Assembly: GCF_023074185.1 (NCBI RefSeq)
Contig: NZ_JADPKY010000006.1
Location: 20,627-84,626 of the forward strand
DNA: 64,000 bases
Source: Bradyrhizobium sp. 132
GTDB taxonomy: Bacteria > Pseudomonadota > Alphaproteobacteria > Rhizobiales > Xanthobacteraceae
Direction of reading: 5' to 3'
Position 1 is the stretch's first letter, and each line of letters opens with the position of its first letter. The translations under genes were made by a program, and so were the position numbers. The notes below the pieces were generated by a model, which saw nothing but the letters and a program-made list of their open reading frames with translations, made no database searches and was not told the origin of the DNA. Positions 1-8,801 of the stretch are shown piece after piece.

Positions 1-499
1 CGTCGACGCGTTCGGCGAGGTTCTTGGCGCCGGGACCACCCGAGACCATGGCGTATTTGCCGCCGTCGGGCCGCAGCTTCAACAGTTGCTTGCCGAGTGC
101 GACGCCGAACTCCTTGTTGTTGGTGCCGATATAGGCGATTCGCTTGGAGCCAGGTGCATCGGCATCGAAGGTGATGACCGGGATGCCGGCCGCGGTCGCC
201 GCCTCGATCGACTTCGACATGGCCGCGACGTCGGCGACCGAGATCGCGAGGCCGTCGACCTTCTGAGTGACGAAGTCCTGAATGATCTGGGCCTGCGTCG
301 CCGGCTCGTGCTCCACGGGCCCCTTGTAGATACACTCGATATTGCCGAGCTCCTTGGCACGCTTCAGGCAGCCGTCGCGCGCGAAGTCGAAGAACGGATT
401 GTTCATCGCCTTGGGCACGATCACGAAACGGTAGTTCGCAGCAAACATCGGCGTTGCCATCATCGCGACGGCGATGCCGGCAAGAAGAAATTTCTTCAT
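1..499 (-). CDS. Sugar ABC transporter substrate-binding protein (5' part only)
   Basis: N-terminal 166 residues of a periplasmic sugar-binding protein; the gene runs off the left edge. It opens with a lysine pair, a hydrophobic core and an Ala-rich cleavage region (MKKFLLAGIAVAMMATPMFA), a classic Sec signal peptide. The mature part has the type-1 periplasmic-binding fold of the ribose/xylose/fructose group: a conserved NNPFFD sugar-pocket motif, a VDGLAISV segment ending the first subdomain strand and a PVITFDADAP segment. The start at 499 follows a GGAGACG ribosome site. It is the last gene of the xylose operon, 94 nt after the permease. Substrate is inferred as xylose from xylA/xylB; a broader pentose or fructose specificity is possible. 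Confidence 0.88.
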   Translation of the reverse strand, partial: MKKFLLAGIAVAMMATPMFAANYRFVIVPKAMNNPFFDFARDGCLKRAKELGNIECIYKGPVEHEPATQAQIIQDFVTQKVDGLAISVADVAAMSKSIEAATAAGIPVITFDADAPGSKRIAYIGTNNKEFGVALGKQLLKLRPDGGKYAMVSGGPGAKNLAERVD

Positions 500-593
500 C
501 GTCTCCTCCACCCTTCTTTGGCGCCCATCCTCTTAAGATTGTCCGGGAAGCGGACAGGCGGCATTTTCGTTGGCTTCCCGGAACGACGTCATT

Positions 594-1679
594 TCAGATC
601 ATCCGCGAACGGATGCGGTCGACCAGCACGGCCAGGATGATGATCACGCCCACCAGCGTCTGCTGCCAGTAGGAGCTCACCTGGGCGAGCACGAGGCCGT
701 TGCGGATCACCTCGAGCAGCACGCAGCCGACGATGGCCCCTAACGGACCGCCGATGCCGCCGGCGAGATTGGCACCGCCGATGACGGCCGCGGCGATCAC
801 GTTGAGCTCGTAGGACGTCGCCATGTTGGCCGGCGCCGACCCAAGCCAGCCGGAGATGATGATGCCCTGGAGGCCCGCGGCGAGCGCGCAGGTCACATAG
901 ACCTCGATCTTCACCCGCACGACAGGGATGCCGGTGAGTTCGGCCGCCTTCTCGTTGCCGCCGAGCGCGAACACGTGGCGGCCGAAGCCCGTGTGGTGCA
1001 GCACCACAGCCATCGCCAGCGCGAGGACCACGAGATAGATGAAAGGCACGGGCACGCCGAGCACGTCGCCCGAGGTGAGCGCATAGAAATAATCGGCATC
1101 CGGTCCACCAGGAAAGCTGCCGCGGCCGTTGGAGACGACATAGCCGAGCCCGCGCACGATCGAGAGCATGCCCAGCGTGGTGACGAAGGGCGACAGGCCG
1201 AGCACGGCGATACAGAAGCCGTTGACGAGACCGGCGAGCAGCGCGACGCCGAGGCCGGCGAGGATCGAGAGCAGCAGGATCAGGCCGGGGACATTGGCCA
1301 GCACAGTCTTGCCGTCGGCCGCCATGTGGACGAACAGGGAGCCTGCGGCCGAGCCGGGTGACGACAGCTCGGTCATCACCATCGAGGTGATCATGGCGGA
1401 GAAGCACATCATCGAGCCGACCGACAGATCGATGCCGCCGGTGATGATCACGAAGGTGACGCCCAGGGTGGCGATGGCGATGAAGGAAAAGTTCTTCGCC
1501 ACGTTCTGGATGTTGCCTTCGGTAAAGAAATACGGGCTGGCGAAATGCATGACCACCAGCAGCACCGCCAGCGCCAGCAGGACATAGCCGGTCTGGGAGG
1601 CAAAGATGCCGCGCTGCCACCATCTGATCCGGCCGACATTGGTGAAGCTGATCGGAGATTCCATGGGCATGGCCATCAT
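594..1679 (-). CDS. Sugar ABC transporter permease (xylose/ribose/fructose type)
   Basis: A 361-residue integral membrane protein of the RbsC/XylH/FrcC permease family. It has about ten hydrophobic segments, the family-typical GGIDLSVGSMM motif near residue 85 and a C-terminal GGANLAGGIGGPLGAIVG block. It should form the membrane channel for the binding protein encoded downstream and the ATPase encoded upstream. I chose the ATG at 1679 because its ATG overlaps the TGA of the ATPase gene (ATGA coupling); a longer in-frame extension to 1790 would be low-complexity Arg-rich sequence inside the ATPase gene. Its place next to xylA and xylB suggests xylose, but the family cannot be assigned to one sugar by sequence alone. 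Confidence 0.9.
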   Translation of the reverse strand: MMAMPMESPISFTNVGRIRWWQRGIFASQTGYVLLALAVLLVVMHFASPYFFTEGNIQNVAKNFSFIAIATLGVTFVIITGGIDLSVGSMMCFSAMITSMVMTELSSPGSAAGSLFVHMAADGKTVLANVPGLILLLSILAGLGVALLAGLVNGFCIAVLGLSPFVTTLGMLSIVRGLGYVVSNGRGSFPGGPDADYFYALTSGDVLGVPVPFIYLVVLALAMAVVLHHTGFGRHVFALGGNEKAAELTGIPVVRVKIEVYVTCALAAGLQGIIISGWLGSAPANMATSYELNVIAAAVIGGANLAGGIGGPLGAIVGCVLLEVIRNGLVLAQVSSYWQQTLVGVIIILAVLVDRIRSRMI

Positions 1680-2434
1680 GCCGCCTCCTTCGCGCCGGTG
1701 ATCAGGGCGGTGACCTCCTCGGGGGAGGTTTGGTGGATCGGCTTGTCGGCCCGTTTCTCGCCGCGGCGCATGACGACGACGCGATCGCACACCGCGAACA
1801 CGTCGGGCATGCGGTGCGAGATCAGCATCACGGCAACGCCCTGCTCCTTCAGCCGGTGGATCAGGCCGAGCACCTGCTCGACCTGGCGGACCGAGATCGC
1901 GGCCGTAGGCTCGTCCATCATCACCAGCCTGGCGTTGGAGAGCCGCGTCCGCGCGATCGCAACCGCCTGGCGCTGTCCGCCCGACATCTGCTTGACGAGA
2001 TCGTCGGGGCGCGTCTCCGAGCGCAGCTCGCCGAACAGCTCCAGCGCACGCGCCGCCATCGCATTGTGATCGAGCAACGCGAGCGGGCCGAACCTGCGCT
2101 TCAGCTCGCGGCCGAGGAAGACGTTGGCGGCAGCCGTCAGATTGTCGGCGAGCGCAAGGTCTTGGTAGACGACCTCGATGCCGACGCCGCGGGCATCGAC
2201 GGGCCGGTTGAAATGGACCGCGCTGCCGGCGAAGCGGATTTCGCCGTGGCTGGGGCGGAAATTTCCGGCGATGATCTTGACCAGCGTCGACTTGCCCGCA
2301 CCGTTGTCGCCCATCAGGCCGACGACCTCGCCGGGGAGGACCTGCAGGTCGACGCTGTGAAGCGCGCGGATTGCGCCGAACTCCTTGCCGATGCCGGTCA
2401 GCTCGAGGACCGGTGTCGCTTCAGTATTTGTCAT
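1676..2434 (-). CDS. Sugar ABC transporter ATP-binding protein, single-domain
   Basis: A 252-residue ABC ATPase that powers the sugar importer. Walker A is GDNGAGKST near residue 42, the signature is MSGGQ near residue 148, and Walker B is LVMMDEP followed by a switch histidine (ISHRM). It carries one nucleotide-binding domain, unlike E. coli XylG or RbsA (about 500 residues, two domains). It resembles FrcA of the rhizobial fructose/mannose/ribose importer and would act as a homodimer. The length and intact ends argue against truncation. It lies 12 nt after xylA and overlaps the permease gene by 4 nt, so the set is translationally coupled. Confidence 0.9.
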   Translation of the reverse strand: MTNTEATPVLELTGIGKEFGAIRALHSVDLQVLPGEVVGLMGDNGAGKSTLVKIIAGNFRPSHGEIRFAGSAVHFNRPVDARGVGIEVVYQDLALADNLTAAANVFLGRELKRRFGPLALLDHNAMAARALELFGELRSETRPDDLVKQMSGGQRQAVAIARTRLSNARLVMMDEPTAAISVRQVEQVLGLIHRLKEQGVAVMLISHRMPDVFAVCDRVVVMRRGEKRADKPIHQTSPEEVTALITGAKEAA

Positions 2435-2446
2435 CAGCGGCCTTCC

Positions 2447-3769
2447 TCAGACGTAGCGGTTGACCAGGGATTCCAGATATTCCTGCCGGCCCGAGCGCGG
2501 CTGCGGGTCGAAGCCCGGGCCGAGCGCGCGGTCGGCAAGTTCGGCGAGCGAGCGCTGGCCGCCAAGAATGGCGCGGCCCTCGGGCCCGGCCCATCCCTCG
2601 TAGCGTTTCGCAAGCGGCGCAGTGAGGGCGCCGGCGTCGAGCATGTCCGCGGCAGCGAGGAGGGCGCGCGCGCAGGCATCCATCGAGCCGACATGGGCAT
2701 GGATCAAATCATCAGGGTCGATCGACTGGCGGCGGATCTTGGCGTCGAAATTCAGGCCCCCCGAGGTGAAGCCGCCACGGTTCAGCAGCTCGTGGAACAC
2801 CAAAGCGAGCTCCGGCACGTTCATCGCGAACTGGTCAGTGTCCCAGCCGAGCAAATCGTCGCCACGGTTGATGTCGAGCGAGCCGAACACACCCAGCGCC
2901 TCGGCAAGCGCGACCTCGTGATGGAAGGAGTGACCGGCGAGGATCGCGTGGTTCTGCTCGATGTTGAGCTTGACGTCCTTCAGCAAATCGTAGCGCGCGA
3001 GGAAGCCGTAGCAGGTGGCGACGTCGAAATCATATTGATGCTTGGTCGGCTCCTTCGGCTTCGGCTCGATCAGGATCGGGCCCTTGAAGCCGATCTTGTG
3101 CTTGTGCTCGACGACGAGCGAGACGAAGCGGCCGAGTTGGTCGAGCTCGCGCTTGAGATCGGTGTTGAGCAGCGTCTCATAGCCCTCGCGCCCGCCCCAC
3201 AGCACGTAGTTCTGGCCGCCGAGCCGGTGCGTCACCTCCAGCGCGGCGCGGACCTGGCCGGCGGCATAGCTGAATATCTCCGGGTCCGGATTGGTGGCCG
3301 CGCCCGCCATGTAGCGGCGATGCGTGAACAAATTGGCGGTGCCCCAGAGCAGGCGCACTTTGCTTGAGGCCATCTTTGCTTCGAACAGGTCGGCGATCGC
3401 GTTGAGGTTGGCGGCGGACTCGCGGAGCGAAGCGCCTTCCGGCGCCGCATCGACGTCGTGGAAGGTGAAGAAGGGCACGTCGAGGAGGCGGAACAGCTCG
3501 AAAGCGACGTCGGCCTTGGCGCGCGCCTGCGCCATCGCATCGGTGCCCTGGTGCCAGGGCCGCAGGAACGTCTCGCCGCCAAAGGGATCGCCGCCCGGCC
3601 AGCACAACGAGTGCCAGTAGCAGACCGCAAAGCGCAGATGGTCCTCCATCCTGCGGCCATGGACGAGGCGGTCCTTGTCGTACCAGCGGAAGGCGGGCGT
3701 GTTTCCCGCATCCTTGCCGGCGAAGGCGACAGGCGCGCTTGCATCGAAGAATTTCACTGACGCGTTCAC
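2447..3769 (-). CDS. xylA: Xylose isomerase
   Basis: Cytosolic enzyme interconverting D-xylose and D-xylulose, the first step of the isomerase route for xylose. The 440-residue length fits class II enzymes such as E. coli XylA. Visible active-site signatures are FTFHDVD (residues 101-107, with His104 and Asp107 matching the E. coli catalytic His101/Asp104 pair) and the metal-binding stretch [18 protein letters not shown] from about residue 232. A WxxGxD-like GWDTDQF motif supplies further metal ligands. Its ATG at 3769 directly abuts the xylB stop at 3770, so xylB and xylA are co-transcribed and probably coupled. The encoded product feeds the neighbouring kinase. Confidence 0.97.
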   Translation of the reverse strand: MNASVKFFDASAPVAFAGKDAGNTPAFRWYDKDRLVHGRRMEDHLRFAVCYWHSLCWPGGDPFGGETFLRPWHQGTDAMAQARAKADVAFELFRLLDVPFFTFHDVDAAPEGASLRESAANLNAIADLFEAKMASSKVRLLWGTANLFTHRRYMAGAATNPDPEIFSYAAGQVRAALEVTHRLGGQNYVLWGGREGYETLLNTDLKRELDQLGRFVSLVVEHKHKIGFKGPILIEPKPKEPTKHQYDFDVATCYGFLARYDLLKDVKLNIEQNHAILAGHSFHHEVALAEALGVFGSLDINRGDDLLGWDTDQFAMNVPELALVFHELLNRGGFTSGGLNFDAKIRRQSIDPDDLIHAHVGSMDACARALLAAADMLDAGALTAPLAKRYEGWAGPEGRAILGGQRSLAELADRALGPGFDPQPRSGRQEYLESLVNRYV

Positions 3770-5224
3770 TCAGGCACACTCCTTCAACGCCGGATAAAGC
3801 TCCCGCCAGCGGCGATAGGCCTCGTCATAGGCTGCGCTGACGGATGCGCGAGGCGTAAAGCTCGCAAGCCGCCGCGGACGGGTGCAAACCGCAGCAGCGT
3901 CTTCGCCGGTGGCGGCGAGCCGGCCGAGCCTGGAGGCGCCGAGCGCCGCGCCGACCTCGCCTTCCTCGACGCGGTGGACGGGAATGCCGAGCACATCGGC
4001 GCAGATCTGCGCCCACAGCGGCGAGCGCGAGCCGCCGCCGACGAGATCGACCTCGGAAAGCGGCCCGCTGGCCGCGCTCAGCGCCGCCAGATTGTCGCGC
4101 GCGGCGAAGGCGACGCCTTCGAGCACGGCCTGGACGATCTGGGAGCGGCCGGTCGCACCGCGCAGGCCGACGAGGGCGCCGCTGGCGGCGGCATCGTTGT
4201 GCGGCGTGCGCTCGCCGTCGAGATAGGGCAGGAATTTGACCGGGCTCGGTCCATCGACACGCTCGCCGAGCGGCGCCAGCAGCGCAGGCGCAGGCGTCTC
4301 CATCACGCCCGCGAGCCAGGCCAGCGACGCCGCAGCCGACAGCATCACGCCCATCTGATGCCAGCGGCCGGGCAGCGCGTGACAGAACGCATGCACCGCC
4401 GAGGCCGGCGCCGGCGCGAACCGATCGGTAACGCGGAACACCACACCTGAGGTTCCCAGAGACAGGAACGCATCGCCCGGCGCGATTGCGCCGAGCCCGA
4501 TCGCGCTCGCGGCGTTGTCGCCGGCTCCTCCGGCCACCACGACCTCGCGAGCCATGCCCCAGCGTTGCGCGTAGTCCGGCGCGAGCACCGCGCTGACATC
4601 GCTGCCGTCGACGAGGCGCGGCATATGGTGCAGATCGAGCCCCGTGGCATGCAGCAGCAGGGCCGACCAGCGGCGCAGACCGACGTCGAGCCACAGCGTG
4701 CCAGCCGCGTCCGACATGTCCTCGGCCATCTCGCCGGTCAGGCGATAGCGCACATAGGCCTTCGGCAGCAGCACCTTTGCTATCCGCGCGAAGATTTTCG
4801 GCTCGTGCCTGGCGACCCAGAGCAGCTTCGGCGCGGTGAAGCCGGGCATGGCCAGATTGCCTGATATCGTGTGCAGCGACGGGCAGCGACGCTCCAGCGC
4901 AACGCATTCGGCGTGCGAGCGGCCATCGTTCCAGAGGATCGCGGGACGCAGCGGCCGTCCATCCTCATCCAGCAGCGTCGCGCCGTGCATCTGGCCCGAT
5001 AGCCCGATGCCGCGCACCTGCGCGACCTCACGCGGATGGCGGGCGGCAAGATCGTCGACCGCGCCGACCGCCGCATCGACCCAGGCATCGGGATCCTGCT
5101 CGGACCACAGCGGCGCAGGATGCGACAGCGACAGCTCGCGCGCCGCCGTCGCGAGGACCGCGCCGGCTTCGCTCACGAGCACCGCTTTCACACCGGATGT
5201 GCCGATGTCGATTCCGAGATCCAC
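3770..5224 (-). CDS. xylB: Xylulokinase
   Basis: FGGY-family carbohydrate kinase of 484 residues that phosphorylates D-xylulose to xylulose 5-phosphate for the pentose phosphate pathway. The N-terminus MDLGIDIGTSGVKA is the phosphate-1 loop. A SGQMHG motif near residue 78 contacts the sugar, GGAGDNAASAIG is in the second half, and VGGGSRSPLWAQ is the adenosine loop near residue 393. Glycerol, ribulose and xylulose kinases share this fold; linkage to xylA makes xylulose the best call. It is the first metabolic gene of the operon, 80 nt downstream of the LacI-type regulator on the same strand. Confidence 0.95.
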   Translation of the reverse strand: MDLGIDIGTSGVKAVLVSEAGAVLATAARELSLSHPAPLWSEQDPDAWVDAAVGAVDDLAARHPREVAQVRGIGLSGQMHGATLLDEDGRPLRPAILWNDGRSHAECVALERRCPSLHTISGNLAMPGFTAPKLLWVARHEPKIFARIAKVLLPKAYVRYRLTGEMAEDMSDAAGTLWLDVGLRRWSALLLHATGLDLHHMPRLVDGSDVSAVLAPDYAQRWGMAREVVVAGGAGDNAASAIGLGAIAPGDAFLSLGTSGVVFRVTDRFAPAPASAVHAFCHALPGRWHQMGVMLSAAASLAWLAGVMETPAPALLAPLGERVDGPSPVKFLPYLDGERTPHNDAAASGALVGLRGATGRSQIVQAVLEGVAFAARDNLAALSAASGPLSEVDLVGGGSRSPLWAQICADVLGIPVHRVEEGEVGAALGASRLGRLAATGEDAAAVCTRPRRLASFTPRASVSAAYDEAYRRWRELYPALKECA

Positions 5225-5304
5225 GCCATCCTCCCTGTCGCCTGTTGCGGTGCGCGAGCTCAGAGTCGCCTTGCCACAACGGGTCGTTTTGAATCCACTT
5301 GCCG

Positions 5305-6363
5305 CTAAGGCAGATTGTCCCGCATCACGATGTCGATCCTGATCTTCTCCTGTTCGCGCAAGATCGGCTCACCACGGGCGAGCGCAAGCAGCACGCGCAC
5401 GGCGGCGCGCGCTTCGTGTCCGGGGTTTTGCGAGATCGCGGCATCCATCAGGCCTTGCAGCAGCAGCCGGCGCGTCAGCGCGGTGACGTCGTGTCCGACG
5501 AATACCACCTGCCTGTCGCGGCCGGCATCGCTCAGCGCCTTCTCGCTCAACGCGTTGGCCACGCCCTGCGTGCCGGCGCCGACATTATAAAGGCCGACAA
5601 TGTCAGCATGCCTGCCCAACAGCCGCGCCAAGACCTGTTCCGAACGCGCATCCTCGTCGCGCCCTTCCAATACCGGCAGCACGCTCAGCCCAGGGAATTC
5701 CGATGCCATCACCTGGATGAAGCCAAAAATGCGCTCGGCATGGTCGCGCAGGCCCTGCGATCCCGCGATGATCGCGACCTTGCCCGACCTTTGTCCGACC
5801 AGCCGCCCGACCAGCGCGCCTGCGGTGCGCCCCGCGGCGATGTTGTCGATGCCGATATAATGGTGGCGGCGCGACGACGGCACGTCCGAGACCAGCGTCA
5901 CGACCTTGGTCCCGGCATCAACGAGATCGTCGATCGCGGCGCGGACGCCAGGATGATCCAGCGCCACCACGGCAATGCCGTCATAATCGTCCGAGAGCCC
6001 TTCCAGGGAAGCAGCGAGCACCGACGGATCGAACACGTCGGTTGCGACCATCTCGACGCTCAGCCGCCGGGATGAGAGCCAGGCCGACATCTCGCCGAGA
6101 TAGGCCTCGATCTGCTGCATGAACGGGTTCGGTCCCGACGGCATCACGAAGGCGAAACGGCGGGCGCGGCCGCGGGCGAGCTCGGCGGCGGCCACATGCG
6201 GCTGGAAGGCGTTGCGCTCAATCGCTTCCTTGACGCGCCGGACCGTATCCGGCCGCACACCCGGACGATTGTGCAGAACGCGGTCGACCGTCGCGAGGCT
6301 GACGCCCGCCTGGCGGGCGATGTCCTTCAGCGTCAGCGCGGTCGTGGTGAGCGTCTCGGCCAT
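5305..6363 (-). CDS. LacI-family transcriptional regulator (likely xylose-operon control)
   Basis: A 352-residue LacI/GalR regulator. The first 55 residues are a helix-turn-helix and hinge (LTLKDIARQAGVSLATVDRVLHN), followed by a periplasmic-binding-like sensor domain with the FVMPSGPNPFMQQ opening strand, resembling ribose-type binding proteins. LacI proteins of this group usually sense a sugar or sugar phosphate. Position directly upstream of xylB on the same strand makes it the probable regulator of the operon, possibly as its first gene. No clear LacI-style palindrome was found in the 80-nt gap before xylB. The start at 6363 lies directly before the conserved N-terminus. Confidence 0.88.
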   Translation of the reverse strand: MAETLTTTALTLKDIARQAGVSLATVDRVLHNRPGVRPDTVRRVKEAIERNAFQPHVAAAELARGRARRFAFVMPSGPNPFMQQIEAYLGEMSAWLSSRRLSVEMVATDVFDPSVLAASLEGLSDDYDGIAVVALDHPGVRAAIDDLVDAGTKVVTLVSDVPSSRRHHYIGIDNIAAGRTAGALVGRLVGQRSGKVAIIAGSQGLRDHAERIFGFIQVMASEFPGLSVLPVLEGRDEDARSEQVLARLLGRHADIVGLYNVGAGTQGVANALSEKALSDAGRDRQVVFVGHDVTALTRRLLLQGLMDAAISQNPGHEARAAVRVLLALARGEPILREQEKIRIDIVMRDNLP

Positions 6364-6475
6364 GGCTGAAGGCTAGCAGAGGTTTTTTGAGGTACGCAAC
6401 TCATTTTGAGGGGCAGCAGGCATTTTTCAGTCGCTGTTGCTAGGAACGGCCTCTTCGGTCGGTCGTTGCCGCCGC

Positions 6476-7003
6476 GTGCATAACGACATCACCCATGATC
6501 CCGGCGAGGGATTAAGCCCGACGCTCGAGCGCAACATCCAGGCGTTGGTCGAGCGCCGCCTCCGGGAGCGGCGCGCGGCCAGGGGTCAGGAAAAGGTCGC
6601 GGATGCGATCACGGCCTTCACGGGCAGCATGGTCTTCGTCTACCTCCATGTCGCCGTGTTCGGCTTCTGGATTATCGCCAATCTGCATTGGCTGCCGGGA
6701 ATCCCGGCCTGGGACGAGAGCTTCGTGGTGCTGGCGATGGTTGCTTCGGTCGAGGCGATCTTCCTGTCGACATTCGTGCTGATCTCGCAGAACCGCATGA
6801 CCGCGGCAGCGGACAAGCGCGCCGATCTCGATCTCCAGATCAGCCTGCTCGCCGAGCACGAGTTGACCAAGGTCGCTCGCCTCCTCACGCAAATCGCCGA
6901 GCGGCTCGACGTCCAGCCCGACTCGAAGCGCGATCTGGAGGAGGCAAGCCGCGACATCGCCCCCGAGCGCGTGCTCGACAGGATCGAGGAGACGCGCTCC
7001 TGA
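6476..7003 (+). CDS. DUF1003 family membrane protein
   Basis: A protein of about 175 residues with two transmembrane helices (about residues 56-75, VFVYLHVAVFGFWIIANL, and 86-106, FVVLAMVASVEAIFLSTFVL), followed by an RMTAAADKRADLDLQ cytosolic segment and a charged helical tail. This layout and the QNRM..AADKRADLD motif match DUF1003, a widespread family without an assigned function. The start is uncertain: I used an in-frame GTG at 6476, but a TTG at 6437 would add 13 residues and neither has a good ribosome site. It converges on the decayed acetyltransferase gene with a 1-nt gap. Confidence 0.8.
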   Translation: MHNDITHDPGEGLSPTLERNIQALVERRLRERRAARGQEKVADAITAFTGSMVFVYLHVAVFGFWIIANLHWLPGIPAWDESFVVLAMVASVEAIFLSTFVLISQNRMTAAADKRADLDLQISLLAEHELTKVARLLTQIAERLDVQPDSKRDLEEASRDIAPERVLDRIEETRS

Positions 7004-7004
7004 G

Positions 7005-7485
7005 CTATCGGCCCGCCGACAGATCCAGGGTCAGGAACAGGCTGTTGGGATCCTCGATATAGCCATCGAACGGGCCGCAGAGGACAAAGCCATGCGCCCG
7101 GTAGAGCGCGAGCGCCGGCTTGAAATAGTCACCACGAGCCGGTCTCGAGGCTGAGCCGCGTCATGCCGCGCGCGCGGGCTTCCGTGATGATGTGGCGAAG
7201 CATCTCACCGCCAAAGCCGCGCCGGCGCGTGGTCTGGAGCGTGTGCATCGACTTCACCTCGCCGTGCTCGGCCGAGAGCGTCTTCAGCGCACCGACGGAG
7301 GCCAGCGTCTCGCCGTCCCAGCCGGTCCAGAACGCGACGTCGGACGCGCGGAGCCCGGAGAGATCGAGCGCATGGGCGCTGCCCGGCGCGGTCTGCGCTC
7401 GCGCGGCCGTGACGTGATGATCGAGCAGCGCGATGACGCGCGGATCAAAGGTGTCGCCGGTGCGGATCTGCATTGTCAGGTTCAC
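7005..7485 (-). pseudogene. GNAT N-acetyltransferase, frameshifted
   Basis: The reading frame from 7485 encodes an N-terminal GNAT domain (VAFWTGWDGETLASVGALK, then HTLQTTRRRGFGGEMLRHIITEARARGMTRLSLETGS with the acetyl-CoA-binding R-R-x-G-x-G loop) and then stops at 7129. Removing one T near 7131 restores a continuous frame that continues GDYFKPALALYRAHGF and ends with TAG at 7005-7007, giving about 160 residues, normal for the family. The lost part contains the conserved F..ALALY..HGF end of GNAT proteins. I therefore read this as one gene broken by a single-base insertion, or a sequencing error. Substrate is unknown. Confidence 0.75.
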
Positions 7486-7494
7486 TCCAGGATT

Positions 7495-7773
7495 TCATAT
7501 CGCATCAGCACCATTACATCTTCCCGTAGGAAGCGCCGCGGCGCGTGATGATGACGTAGCGATGTGCACGGCGATCGCGCCCTCCAGCATCAGGAGCTGC
7601 TGGGTGAAGGCATTGCGGCCCCACGGGCTGTACGGCACCCGCGTGCCGGCCGGCAGGTCGACGGCACGGCTGACGCCGGAGCGCGCCGCGAGTTCATTCA
7701 GCGTCATGCCGGCCTGCGTCCGAAGCGGCTTCAAGCGACGACCGATCGCGCGATCGCGCTTTTGCTGGTCCAT
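7495..7773 (-). pseudogene. XRE/cupin regulator remnant with internal deletion
   Basis: An open frame from ATG 7773 starts like an XRE regulator (MDQQKRDRAIGRRLKPLRTQAGMTLNELAARSGVSR) but breaks off in the middle of the helix-turn-helix and continues straight into cupin-like sequence (LPAGTRVPYSPWGRNAFTQQLLMLEGAIAVHI). XRE-cupin regulators are normally about 180-200 residues; about half is missing. The last codons of the usual RYEILE-stop ending are present only in another frame (TGA at about 7489), so there is also a terminal frameshift. It sits just upstream of the broken acetyltransferase, a common regulator/enzyme pairing, and both appear to be decaying together. Confidence 0.65.
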
Positions 7774-7965
7774 TTTTTGTAGGTCCTGGCTTTCATCCGA
7801 ACATGCCCCGGCGCGGTGACCGCAAGCCACTAGGCGAGAGAAGCTTAGCCGAAAGAGCAGCGGGTGCAGGTCACGATGGGCTAATATATTGGAAACTCAC
7901 GCACTGCGCGATGTGCGCTTGCGCCTGTCAGGTCGATCGGAAGGAAAATCTCAATCGGAGAAGCC

Positions 7966-8039
7966 TGGAGCGGGCGAAGGGAATCGAACCCTCGTATGCA
8001 GCTTGGGAAGCTGCCGTTCTACCATTGAACTACGCCCGC
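7966..8039 (-). tRNA. tRNA-Gly (anticodon CCC)
   Basis: On the minus strand the sequence folds into a full cloverleaf. The acceptor stem GCGGGCG pairs with CGCCCGC, the D arm contains AGTTCAATGGTAGAAC, the anticodon stem GCAGC/GCTGC encloses a TTCCCAA loop, and the T arm carries GGTTCGATTCC. The anticodon is CCC (codon GGG). The 3' CCA is encoded (positions 7966-7968). The identity is supported by the glycine-type acceptor sequence. Confidence 0.96.
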
Positions 8040-8212
8040 TGATGCGCAAGCCTGCGCGCCTCTGATTAGCCGAGACGGCGCTTCCCGCCAAGCGCTTTGG
8101 CGCGTCCGGCCGGACGCTTGTTAACGTCTCGGTAAGATTTTGGGTGCGCCGGATTGTGGCGGTGTTATGATCGCCTGTCTGGGGAGAGACGTGCACTGAG
8201 TGGGGCGTGTGC

Positions 8213-8791
8213 ATGGTGGGGCGTGGCTACGCGATATTCGACACGACCATAGGGTGCTGCGCCATTATCTGGAGCAGCACCGGCGTGGTCGCTGTGCAAT
8301 TGCCGGAGGCGCGGGAGATCGACACCCGCCGCCGGATGTTCCAGGTCCATCCCGAGGCGCGCGAACAGCGGCCGTCCGCGAACGCCGAGCTTGCGATCGA
8401 GGGCATCGTGGGCCTGCTGCAAGGCAACGATCCTGATTTTTCCGAGGTCAGCCTGGATGCGGGCGGCGTGCCCGACTTCAACCGGCGGGTCTACGAGTTC
8501 GCCTGCACGATTCCGCGCGGGGAGACGCGCACCTATCACGAGATCGCCAAGGCGCTGGGCGTCTCCGGCGCCGCGCATTCGGTGGCGCAGGCGATCGCGA
8601 AAAATCCCTACATGCTGATCGTGCCCTGCCACCGGGTGCTGGAGGCGGGCAATTACACCGACCGGCTCTCGCCCTATGGCGGGGTGATCTCCAAGCGGCG
8701 GCTGCTGTCGCTCGAGGGCGCTCATCCGGTCGCCAGCAAGACGCTATTCGAGGTGCTGCTGCCCGTTGCCCTGCCGAGACCCTCCACCTAG
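8213..8791 (+). CDS. Methylated-DNA--protein-cysteine methyltransferase (Ogt/MGMT type)
   Basis: A 192-residue single-turnover DNA repair protein that moves O6-alkyl groups from guanine onto its own cysteine. The acceptor motif IVPCHRVL places the reactive Cys at about residue 139, preceded by the helix-turn-helix region (RTYHEIAKALGVSGAAHSVAQAIAKNP) that inserts into the minor groove. The asparagine-hinge position reads AIAKNPYMLIVPCHR, as in the family. The N-terminal ribonuclease-H-like half is short and typical of Ogt. I prefer the ATG at 8213 over a GTG two codons upstream. The AraC gene follows 10 nt later, so the pair may be an operon, recalling Ada-like regulator/enzyme associations. 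Confidence 0.88.
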   Translation: MVGRGYAIFDTTIGCCAIIWSSTGVVAVQLPEAREIDTRRRMFQVHPEAREQRPSANAELAIEGIVGLLQGNDPDFSEVSLDAGGVPDFNRRVYEFACTIPRGETRTYHEIAKALGVSGAAHSVAQAIAKNPYMLIVPCHRVLEAGNYTDRLSPYGGVISKRRLLSLEGAHPVASKTLFEVLLPVALPRPST

Positions 8792-8801
8792 ATAGGGCGG
8801 C

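Noticed and set aside
1676..2434. Sugar ATPase as a truncated two-domain protein
   Set aside because: Both ends are intact and coupled to neighbours; single-domain FrcA-type ATPases are a known normal form.
1730..3367. 545-codon plus-strand open frame opposite the sugar ATPase and xylA
   Set aside because: It is the mirror frame of two well-supported genes; composition is Arg/Ala/Asp-rich with no motifs, as expected in high-GC DNA.
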